A model generated the notes under the pieces. It was not told where the DNA came from, did not search any database, and was given only the letters and a program-made list of their open reading frames with translations. Below are positions 7,809 to 17,600 of a stretch of 64,000 bases of DNA, piece by piece. The first letter of the stretch is position 1. Each line of letters opens with the position of its first letter. The position numbers were made by a program, and so were the translations under genes. The stretch spans positions 1 to 64,000 of the forward strand of contig JAFPXF010000074.1 in the NCBI GenBank assembly GCA_017394765.1. Direction: 5' to 3'. The DNA is from Bacteroidales bacterium. Its GTDB lineage: Bacteria > Bacteroidota > Bacteroidia > Bacteroidales > WCHB1-69.

Positions 7809-8745
7809 ATGTTGATTGGTAGGAAATTAGAACATGATATTTTGTACAATACAATCTCGTCTGACCTGTCTGAATTCGTGGCGGTTTATGGTCGAAGAAG
7901 AGTGGGCAAAACTTTCTTGGTGCGGGAAACTTTTGATTATAAATTCACATTTCAACACAGCGGCATGGCCAATGTTTCAACAAGAGGACAATTGGATGCC
8001 TTCAAACGCTCGCTTAATGATTATGGCAACGAGAATTGTCCTGTTTTGAATAGCTGGATGGATGCGTTTGACGAGTTAAAGAAACTAATCAAGGTTTCCC
8101 GAAGAAAGAAAAAGGTGGTTTTTATAGATGAAATTTCTTGGTTAGACACGCCAAAATCCAATTTTCTGCCTGCTTTGGAGCATTTTTGGAATAATTGGGC
8201 GTCAGCCCGCAAGGATATTGTTCTCATCATTTGCGCTTCCGCCTCTTCCTGGATTATCAAAAAAGTGCTGCGGAATCGGGGGGGATTACACAACAGGGTA
8301 ACTCGGAGAATCCCGCTATCCCCATTCACTTTGCATGAATGTGAATTGTATGTGCAAAGCCGCCATCTCCAGCTCAGCAGACGACAAATCTCCACGTTAT
8401 ATATGGTGATGGGCGGAGTCGCTTTCTACTGGAGTTTGCTTGAAAAAGGCATGTCTGATGCCCAAAATATTGACAATCTTTTTTTTCAAGACCATGCACC
8501 TTTGAAAAACGAATTTTACGAACTGTATGACTCTCTTTTCAAAACACCACAGCCCTATATTGACATCGTGACCGCTTTGGGAACACAATGCCGGGGTCTT
8601 ACCAGACAAAACTTGTTGAAATCAATCAACAAAAACCCGCAAAGCCATTCACATCACCATGATTACCCCATACGGCCTTCAGCAAAACCAATACGCAAAC
8701 GACATATCCGTGCAATTGACAATGGACAATCTCTTTGAACCTTAA
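7809..8745 (+). pseudogene. AAA (archaeal-type) ATPase, internally deleted and frameshifted
   Basis: The reading frame from 7809 encodes an N-terminal P-loop (GRRRVGKT, residues 28-35), Walker B (KVVFIDEISWLD) and sensor region, closely paralleling the intact ATPase at 8912-10351. It matches that protein through LTRQNLLKSI, then stops matching. From 8638, in the +1 frame, the sequence reads RKAIHITMITPYG and ends QLTMDNLFEP, which aligns with the intact paralogue's C-terminus RKKSVHLTMIASYG...VTLDDLFAVEL. So about 190 residues (the DUF234/nuclease-like part) have been deleted with a change of frame. The ORF reads on to 8738 with a nonsense tail. Probably non-functional, though the ATPase core could still be made. 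Confidence 0.75.
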
Positions 8746-8750
8746 TCGCC

Positions 8751-8866
8751 CGGCTTCTCCTCCATCACCTTCTTGCCAATGTACAATTTACAATTAACAA
8801 TGTACAATTAGTTCGCCCACGAGACCAACTGTACATTATACATTGTACATTGTTTCTGGTGCGGGA
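8751..8866. repeat. 116-bp direct repeat, copy A
   Basis: Nearly identical to copy B at 10487-10602 (one mismatch seen). The left end (CGGCTTCTCC.CCATCACCTTCT) and right flank (GGTGCGGGAAATGAAA.AGCTGGTGGAGGAGAGGTGA) match the 3' end of the PH-like gene at 7446-7724. The middle is an AT-rich inverted repeat built of TGTACAATT/AATTGTACA-type units around GTTCGCCCACGAGACC. Copies A and B bracket the intact ATPase gene. Confidence 0.8.
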
Positions 8867-8911
8867 AATGAAATAGCTGGTGGAGGAGAGGTGATTTTGT
8901 GGCCATCGTTT

Positions 8912-10351
8912 TTAGAGTTCCACCGCAAACAAGTCATCCAGGGTAACCTCATTCTGCACCTGTCCGCTATACTCGTTCCGCTTCAAACCGTATGAGGCTA
9001 TCATGGTCAGATGAACGCTTTTCTTGCGCGGTATTCTGTCCATCAATGTCTGCATCCGTTCCCGCAAAACGGTATCGTATTTTTTATCTATGACAAACGG
9101 TTTGCCATAAAACTTTATTTCACAGAGATTTACTACGTTGTCGGCTCTGTCAATGAGCATGTCTATCTGTTGCTTCTTTTCAGGTGACTCCACAATCCAA
9201 GATGAAACCATAGTACTTACTCCTGAAATTCCCAATTTCATCTTAATCTGGGCTATATGCAAAAAACACAGTTCCTCAAAGGCAAATCCTCTCCATGTAT
9301 TCAATCGGGGTGAAGATGAATTTTTCTGCCAAAATTGCGGTTCGGACATCTCCTTCCCATCCAGAAAGTTGAGATAAGAAAGACAGAAGGGGTCGGTCAG
9401 CCGATAACGCTCCACTTTCCGTTCATTGTATGGATAGTAGGTTGTGATGAAGTCGCTTTCCGACAACCCTTTCAGAATCTCTGTCGCACCGCCACCGTCT
9501 TTAATGCCAGTATGTTCAAGAATCTCATGCCGTGTGTACCCTCCTCTTCTTTGGGCAAGCAGACGAATCACTTTCTTATGGTCTTCCGCATTTTTGAACA
9601 GAGAACCAAACAAGCGGTCGAATTCGTTTCCTAACTTCGCCCCTTTTTCAAAAAGCAATTTGTCAATGTTTTGAGCCGCGCTGTATCCTTTTTCAAACAG
9701 ACTCAAATAATGCGGGATTCCACCCAGAACCATATATGCCTGTGTCACGTCATATCGGCTCATTGCGATTCCTTTACTATGGAAATACATCTCGCACTCT
9801 GCCAACGAGAAGGGATGGAGTTTAATCTCGCAATTCAGTCTGTTATACAATCCTCCCTTGTTATTGATGAGATTGTCCTCCATCCAAGAAGTTGCGGAAC
9901 CGCAGACAATCAACAGGATATTGTTGCGTTTTGATGCCCATCCGTTCCAGAAATGCTCAAATGCGGGGATGAATCGCGAGCGGGCGGTGTCCATCCACGG
10001 CAGTTCGTCAATGAATACCACAAGTCGCCGGCCGTTGTCTTTCTGTTCGAGCAGTTTTTCCAATAGTCGAAATGCCTCAAGCCATGATTTGGGACTGGTT
10101 TCCCCTTGCAATCCGTAATCCTGCAAGGAATAATAAAATGCTTGTAGCTGGTCGCGTAGCAGGAATTTTTTTTCGCGGTCGTATGGCGACAATCCCGTAT
10201 GCCAGAATGCGAACCTGTCCTTAAACGTCTCTTTGATCAAATAGGTTTTCCCAATGCGCCGTCTTCCATAAACAGCTACAAATTGCGAATCCTCAACGTT
10301 GTAAAGTCGCTCCAGTTCTGCAATCTCTTTCTTTCTGCCAATGATTTCCAT
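8912..10351 (-). CDS. AAA ATP-binding protein with C-terminal DUF234-like domain
   Basis: 479 residues, full length for the Bacteroidota/archaeal ATPase-DUF234 family. Walker A GRRRIGKT at 29-36, Walker B VVFIDE at 111-116, a sensor-like LLIVCGSATSWM, then a winged-helix-like section (YTRHEILEHTGIKDGG) and a C-terminal PD-(D/E)XK-looking part (QQIDMLIDRADNVVNLCEIKFYGKPF). Cellular role is unknown for the family; toxin-like or mobile-element functions have been suggested, which I cannot confirm here. It faces a truncated paralogue (7809-8745) and lies between two 116-bp direct repeats, suggesting recent duplication or mobility. A -7 box on its strand lies at 10380-10387. Confidence 0.85.
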   Translation of the reverse strand: MEIIGRKKEIAELERLYNVEDSQFVAVYGRRRIGKTYLIKETFKDRFAFWHTGLSPYDREKKFLLRDQLQAFYYSLQDYGLQGETSPKSWLEAFRLLEKLLEQKDNGRRLVVFIDELPWMDTARSRFIPAFEHFWNGWASKRNNILLIVCGSATSWMEDNLINNKGGLYNRLNCEIKLHPFSLAECEMYFHSKGIAMSRYDVTQAYMVLGGIPHYLSLFEKGYSAAQNIDKLLFEKGAKLGNEFDRLFGSLFKNAEDHKKVIRLLAQRRGGYTRHEILEHTGIKDGGGATEILKGLSESDFITTYYPYNERKVERYRLTDPFCLSYLNFLDGKEMSEPQFWQKNSSSPRLNTWRGFAFEELCFLHIAQIKMKLGISGVSTMVSSWIVESPEKKQQIDMLIDRADNVVNLCEIKFYGKPFVIDKKYDTVLRERMQTLMDRIPRKKSVHLTMIASYGLKRNEYSGQVQNEVTLDDLFAVEL

Positions 10352-10379
10352 AACGTATCTTGTGAATTTTATTTCGCTG

Positions 10380-10387
10380 CAAAGATA
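10380..10387 (-). promoter_or_regulatory. Candidate -7 box of the AAA ATPase gene
   Basis: On the minus strand this reads TATCTTTG, a perfect TAnnTTTG box, about 29 bp upstream of the ATG at 10351. A -33 element is not clear. Confidence 0.5.
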
Positions 10388-10486
10388 ACAAAAATACCAA
10401 TATTAGAGATGTAAGATTTTTTATTTCTCTAAATTGAGGTTTGTTCCATGCGTTTAGATGATTAAACACAATTTGAATCCTCTCGC

Positions 10487-10602
10487 CGGCTTCTCCACCA
10501 TCACCTTCTTGCCAATGTACAATTTACAATTAACAATGTACAATTAGTTCGCCCACGAGACCAACTGTACATTATACATTGTACATTGTTTCTGGTGCGG
10601 GA
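10487..10602. repeat. 116-bp direct repeat, copy B
   Basis: Second copy of the repeat at 8751-8866. Its right flank (GAGAAGAGGGAGTTGGTGG) is a more decayed version of the PH-like gene's 3' end. With the preceding ~130 bp it fills the gap between the ATPase promoter and the AraC gene; no gene was seen in this gap. Confidence 0.8.
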
Positions 10603-10638
10603 GAAGAGGGAGTTGGTGGTTCAACGAGTCGGGTGCCT

Positions 10639-11505
10639 TTATTGCACTGCGTAGTCCTCACGGTATTGCTTGGGTGTCATGTCGGTCTCTTTTTTGAAGA
10701 ACTTGCAGAAAGAAGAGGAGGATGAGAAATTCAGTATCTCGGCAATTTCTCCCACTGGTTGGTTGCTGTACATCAGAAAAAGCTTGGCCTGCTGGATGAT
10801 GCGGCGGTGAATCCAATCCATGATGGTTAATCCGCTGGCTTCTCGGATAGTGCATCCCAGATGGTTCGGCGTCAGACATAGACGGTCGGCGTAAAATGCG
10901 ATGTTGTGTTCTTTGTCGGCATACTGGTTGATCAGAGCGGCAAATTTATGGAAAACCTCCTCTTTTCTGGCGGACGCTTTGCGGGATGTCTCCTTGGATT
11001 CCTTCATGATAAGATTTTGAAGTTCTGACATGATGGAGGCCTGTATGTATCGTACAGATTTCATGGATAACGGTTGGCGGCTGACGCTGTGCCTCAGCAG
11101 TTGGAAGTATTCCCCCATGAGAATCCAGTCGTCCGCCGAAAGGAGAAGCACGGTGTCCTCCTTGAAAGTGACATCGGCGGGAAGGTCGCGGAATGAGAAA
11201 ATCTGGAAGTCGAAGTCCTCGTCTTTCTCCTCTATTTCCATGACAGTGCCTGCTGGCATGACGACCATCATTCCTGTCGTAAGACAGTATGGTTTCATGT
11301 TAATTATAAATTGGGCAGTGCCTGAAATAATCCGCAACACTCTTCCGTCTTCTATTCTGTATGGTTGACATGTCCTCATGAAACTTTTACCGAATTGCAT
11401 GGCACTCATGACCATCAGCAGTTGGCTGTCGAGGTATTCGCCGTGCTGGTCTCCAGCCATGTGCCCCATGTTTTGCAGGGTGAGTTCTTTTATTACTTTT
11501 GCCAT
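10639..11505 (-). CDS. AraC-family transcriptional regulator
   Basis: 288 residues. The N-terminal ~170 form a cupin-like sensing domain (LRIISGTAQFIINMKPYCLTTGMM). The C-terminal ~100 carry the two AraC helix-turn-helix units: IAFYADRLCLTPNHLGCTIREASG and VGEIAEILNFSSSSSFCKFFKKETDMTPKQYR. The second recognition region has a run of five Ser where many family members have F.d.syF. It is divergently placed against the 2797-residue T9SS gene (194 bp apart), so it probably controls that gene, itself, or both. Ligand unknown. Confidence 0.9.
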   Translation of the reverse strand: MAKVIKELTLQNMGHMAGDQHGEYLDSQLLMVMSAMQFGKSFMRTCQPYRIEDGRVLRIISGTAQFIINMKPYCLTTGMMVVMPAGTVMEIEEKDEDFDFQIFSFRDLPADVTFKEDTVLLLSADDWILMGEYFQLLRHSVSRQPLSMKSVRYIQASIMSELQNLIMKESKETSRKASARKEEVFHKFAALINQYADKEHNIAFYADRLCLTPNHLGCTIREASGLTIMDWIHRRIIQQAKLFLMYSNQPVGEIAEILNFSSSSSFCKFFKKETDMTPKQYREDYAVQ

Positions 11506-11562
11506 AATCGTTGTATTGGAACATTTTTACAGGTTATTGGACAACGTGATTTTGGAAAAAAC

Positions 11563-11601
11563 ATTGTTCTTTTGCAAAAAAAAATGTAATGTATTGTTCT
11601 T
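11563..11601. promoter_or_regulatory. Direct repeat ATTGTTCTT, candidate AraC-type operator
   Basis: ATTGTTCTT occurs at 11563-11571 and 11593-11601, 30 bp apart (about three helical turns), each followed by an A-rich stretch. A related inverted segment TGGAACATTTTTAC lies near 11516-11530. The position just upstream of the T9SS promoter and next to a divergent AraC gene suits an operator; binding is inferred. Confidence 0.35.
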
Positions 11602-11631
11602 GTAAAAATTTATAGATAACCGACTGGATAA

Positions 11632-11660
11632 TTGTTTTTTAAATCCACGATTTTACTTTG
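11632..11660 (+). promoter_or_regulatory. Candidate promoter of giant T9SS gene
   Basis: TTG at 11632-11634 (-33) is separated by 19 bp from TACTTTG at 11654-11660, one base short of TAnnTTTG. This gives a leader of roughly 35 nt before the ATG at 11699. Confidence 0.45.
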
Positions 11661-11698
11661 TATGCTGAAATTATTTTTCAATTTTATTTAATATTAAA

Positions 11699-14600
11699 AT
11701 GCTTATGAAAAGATTTTTCCTTTTTGCAGTGATGGGCCTTGCCATCCTGTCCGGCTTTGCGCCGAAGTTGCAGGCGCAGACAATTTGGAATGGCACAGCC
11801 GATGTCTCCTGGTATGATGCCACTCAGGCATCATTTGACATTTATACACCCGAGCAGTTGGCCGGTGTGGCCCAGTTGGTGAACAACGGCACCACAACAT
11901 TCAGTGGTGTCACGTTGAATCTGGCGGGCGATCTGTGGCTGAACAGCACAGGGGATTCCACCAACAATTGGGTGCCCATTGGCGGCGGTTCCCCCACAGG
12001 CGAGTCGCCCAGCACGGGCAACGCCTTCAAGGGTAACTTCAACGGCCACGGTCACACGATCTACAATCTGTATTGCGACAAGGGCAGCACCTTCCATGCC
12101 GGCTTGTTCTGCGCCTTGGAGAACCCCTGCACCATAGATTCTTTAGTGCTCGTTAACCCTGTGCTGAAGTCAAGAGGTATGATGGGGTGTATTGCGGGCT
12201 TCCCAAGAGGCAGCTCTTCTGTGTATGTTCGTTACTGTCTGGTGATTAATGCCCGCATTGTGGGTGAGAACTCCTCCGGCAGCAACAATATCGGCGGTAT
12301 TTTCGGTGCCACCTATCCCAACAGCGGCAACACCTATATTGAGAATTGCGGTGTGACGGGAAGTATCACGGGTTATTATCCCGCCGGTGTGAGCGGCAAT
12401 GCGGAGCGTGCAAATATCACCAACTTTTATTTCGCCGGCACCCTTACCCCATACGGTTCCAACTACGGTGGTGTGACCGCCCACAGCGGCAACTGCACCA
12501 ACTGCTATTCCTATTCTGTGGTGAATGGTTCAATATCCCAATCCTCAGCCTCTTCCAACGGCACGGCCGTCACACAGAGTGAAATGCAGTCCGCGAATAT
12601 GATCTCCCTTTTAGGCAGTGCCTTCACGATGGACTTCGGCATTAACAACGGTTATCCCGTTATGTCATTTATGGCTGGTGTGACTCCTGCCACGGCTGAA
12701 ATCTGCCTTGGCGAGAGTGTTACCTTAACCGCCCATGGCTTAGATTCCTACCTTTGGAATACGGGCGCGTCCACCGAGAGCATTACGGTGACCCCGACAA
12801 CCACCACGACTTACACTGTGTCGGGAACGTACCAGGGTATGCCAGCCTCTCTTTCTTCTGTTATTACGGTTTATCCTCAAGCCGTCATCTCGGCCACCGT
12901 GATGGCAAGCTCCGATGGACAGGTGCACGGCACCGTCACACCCGACACCTCCTTTGTGACCTGCATGGGCTCGGATGTCATCACCCTTACCGTGACCCCC
13001 GAAGCGGGCTACCGCATCGAGTCGGTGACGCTGAACGGTGACGAGGTCTATGGCGATATCTTCGGACCTGGCATGCAGGTGATCACAATCAACCCGAATG
13101 GTACGTTGGGCACGGTGAAGATATATCTCTCCAAGTGCGCCATCGTCACCTTGCCCTACAGCGATGATTTCGAGGCATACGCATCCAGCCAGGTGCCGGA
13201 GTGCTACACCAAGATTTCCAGCACCAATTATCCGTATGTCTATAATTCCACCACTTATGCACATGGCGGATCCAAGTGCTTATACACCTATATGAGCAGC
13301 ACCTCAAACAACTATTTCATGGTGTTGCCTAAAATTTTTGATGTCAACACCTACCCGATGAGTTCACTGATGATCTCCTTCTGGGCCAGGTTCTCCAATG
13401 TGTCCAACTCCCTCACGGTCGGTGTGATGTCAGATCCCAACGATGCTTCCACTTTCACCGCGATCGGGACGGTGCAATCGTCCACGGCCAACACGTATGA
13501 GCAATATACGGTCTATTTCGGCAATGTGAACGACACTCATCCCTATATCGCATTCAAGATGAACTGCGGATCCACCTATACCTACATTTATGTGGATGAT
13601 ATCATGGTGGACGTGGCCCCGACCTGCTCTCCGGTGACGCACCTCGTGGCCGACAATATCTATGGCACGAACGCCTCCCTGCATTGGGATGCCAATGTTG
13701 TGGGCACAGCATACAACTACCTGATTACGGTTGTGGATGACGCTACGCAAATCACAACGACCTATACCACCACGGAGACCTCATACGTGTTGATGGGACT
13801 CAATGAGCAGACCTCTTATACGGTCACGGTGCAGCCCGACTGCGGTGGCGGCGACATAGGTGCTGCGACCACTGTTTCTTTCACCACACCTTGTATTGCT
13901 CCTATCGAGGTGATCAACAACAGCTATCCCGCTTCCACCTATTCTACCGAGGGTAACCATTTCCCGACGGCCAACCACTATGTCAATTCCTACACCGAAC
14001 AGATCTACTTCCCTGGAGATTTGGACAACACGGCAGCTGAATTCAGCGGCATCTCTTTCCAATACAATATTTCCACCGTCATCACCAGAACATTGGACAT
14101 CTACATGGCTCATACAGCCGACACCGCCTTTGTGCAGGGCGTCTGGGCCACTCCGTTAGACAGCTATGTGCATGTCTATTCAGGTCCTGTCTCCTTCAAT
14201 TACAATGGACCTAACCGTTGGGTGGAGATTCCGTTCGACACCAACTTCTATTATAATGGTTATGACAACCTTTTGCTGATTGTGAATGATATCACGGGCA
14301 GCAGCTACAACAACAGCAACTCCAAGTTTTACACCATTGACAATCCCACCAATCGTTCACAGTGCGAATATAACAATGATGCGAATGTCAACTGGGGTGT
14401 CAACAACAAGCCGGCTACCGGACGTTTGCACACGCAGGTGAACAATATCCGTCTGACTGCTTGCGATGTGGTGACCTGCATCGCCCCGAACACCCTGCAG
14501 CTGGTTGCTTCTGATGCCAGTTCCGGTGAGATTACCTGGGTGAACCCGAATACCACTTCCAACTGTGAGATTGAGTACAAGGAGGAGGGCGACGCCAACT

Positions 14601-17600
14601 GGATTTCCACGGGTACCGTCTCCGGCACCGACTATATCCTCTCCGGCTTGACAGCCAACACCGTCTATACTGTCCGTGTGCGTGCTATTTGCAGCGCCAA
14701 CGATATGAGCGACTGGTCTGAAACCTTGACATTCCGCACCGAATGCGAGGCAATTCTGACACTTCCCTACACGCAGAATTTCGATAGTGACACGTATGGT
14801 TCCGGCAATGATGCCTATATATACTGCTGGGACCGCCTCACCACGGTTCCTTCCAAGCCTGTCCAGATGTATCCGACTTCCGCAGCGCATACTACGCCTA
14901 ACGCCATACGCTTCTTCGATGGTGCCAATGTTACCAACATAGCCATCATGCCCAAGGTGGACGAAAGCATCAGTCTGAACCAGCTGCAGGTCTCTTTCTG
15001 GGTGCGCAGCACCTCTTCCACCGCCCCTGTGATCTTCGAGCTGGGCGTGATGACCGACAAGAGCGACGCGACCACTTTCGAGATTTTGGACACGATTCCG
15101 ACTCCGTATTTGCCGAATGACCAATACACCCTTGTGGAATACTCTCTTGCAGACTATATGGGATATGGTCATTACATCGCTTTCCGTGCCAGCAACGGCA
15201 ACGGTGGCAACAACCTCCGTCTGGATGATGTGAACCTCGATTACATCCCAGTGTGCCTGCATCCGGTCAATCTGGCAGTCGATTCCGTCACTTCCGAGAC
15301 AGCCTCTTTCCATTGGACGGAAGACGGTACTGCCACCAGCTGGATTGTGGAATACGGCCCCGCCGGCTTTACACTGGGTCAGGGTACCGTCGAGAATGCC
15401 AACGACACAGCCTATACCATCTTCAACCTGAATCCGAACACGGAATATGATGTGTATGTCTATGCCGACTGCGGTGCCAATTTCATCAGCACCCCGATCA
15501 GTATCTCATTGCGGACCGATTGCGGACCGATCATGCAGCTTCCTTACACGGAAGATTTCGAGACAGGGTTGTACAATACGGGCATGTATAATGACGGCTC
15601 TGCCAACCAACAGAGATATATCGCCTGCTGGAACCGTTTGGCTTCCAATGACGCGCACCATGTCTATATCGCCAATAGCACCACCTATTCGAACAGCGGT
15701 GCGTACTACATGGACTTCCACTGGACGCCCAGCTGTTATAACATCGCTATTGCGCCTGAACTGGATCAGAATTTTGATGTGAGCCAGCTGATGGTTAATT
15801 TCTGGGCTTGCAAGAGCGGCTCTGCCGGAATGCTGGAGGTGGGTGTGATGACCGACAAGACGGCAGACTCCACGTTTGTGCCGATCGACACCATCGACCT
15901 CTCCGCCATGGCCAACTATGCATACGCTGAACAGTTTGTGAAGTTCAACAACTACACGGGCAACGGCAAGTACATTGCCTTCCGTGTCTCCAACGCTCCC
16001 AGCAGCGGCTACTACATTGATGACCTCATTATCGACTATGCACCGGACTGCTCTCCTGTGCAGAGTGTGACCGTTTCGGATATCACTGGCACCTCTGCCG
16101 TCATTACCTGGGCACCGGGCGTTTTCGGCACTGTGGATTCCTACACCTTGGAGTATTCCGAAGGAGGTCAGAACAACTGGATCTCTGCCGGCAACCTCAC
16201 TTCCACCACCTATCTGTTGGGCAACCTCGACCACTCCACCTATTACGATGTCCGTGTCCAGTCCAACTGTGACGATGGCACTTCAGGTGGATGGGTGATG
16301 GAATCCTTCCGTACCAATTGCCTGGTGGGCGGCGATGTCACCATCGGCGACGGCACCTCCACCAACAGCTATCTGCCCACATACGGTTACTACAATTATT
16401 CTTACACCCAGCAAATCTTCTTGGCCACGGAAATGGGTGCCGCAAAGACTCTGGAGTCTGTGACCTTTGATATGTCTGCCCATGCGGTGGATCGTAACAT
16501 CAAGATCTACCTGATGCATACCACAGAGAGCTCCAACTCTTCGTGGATTCCCGCCACGACAGCTCAGCTGGTCTATTCCGGCATGCCGACACTGCAAGTG
16601 GGTCTCAACACCTTCAACTTCTCCACACCGTTCCAGTATAACGGTGCCGACAACTTGGCGTTGATTGTGGTTGATGAGACCGGCTCCTACTCCAGTGGCA
16701 ACACATGGCGCACGCACACGGCTCCTTTTGGAGCTTCCCGCTATATCTATCAGGATGGCAGCCCTTATAGTACCGCTTCCACACCTTCCAGTGGATACAC
16801 CACCACTTCCCGTAACAATGTCATCTTCGGTTCACCGTGCGACACGACCACGACCTGTGTGGCTCCGTATGTCAGCATTACTGGCATTACAAGCGATGCT
16901 GCCGTTGTGACCTGGGTACCCGGCTATATGGAGTCCGCTTGGGAACTTGAATATCGTCCGCTTTCCGACACCAACTGGATCAGTGTCGGATCTGTCTATT
17001 CCATGTCGGAGTTGATCTCCGGTCTGAATCCGAACACTCCTTATAAGGTTCGTATGCGCTCCGACTGCGGTGGGGGAGAGTACAGTTTATGGACAGAAGC
17101 CAACTTCACGACGGCCTGTGGTGCGTTCACCGTCACCCAGACCGACCCGTGGACGGAGAACTTTGAGAACAACCCGACAATGACATGCTTTGACACTCCT
17201 GTCACCTATACGAATGGCAGCAACACCTATCCCAAGACGTTGAGCTATGGCGATGCTGCCCATTCCGCACCTTACACCATCGAGTTCAAGGGAACGAACA
17301 ACATGTTGGTGCTTCCTGAATTCACCAATGATATCCACGACCTGCGCATGTCCTTCTGGGCTACCAGTTGGGGCGTGACCACCACTGCGGTTGTCGGTGT
17401 GATCACCGATATTACCGACACCTCCACCTTTGAGGTGTTGGGTGATGCCGGCACTCCCGGACCGCGCGGAGGCTCCGGCGGCGGTAACGGTGCCTTCATG
17501 GGTCCGTTCGATTTCAACAATGTGCTGGCCTCATCCGGTCGTATCGCCATTCTCTTCTCTGGGACAACCGCCAGCGATGCCGGTTGGAACCTGGATGACT

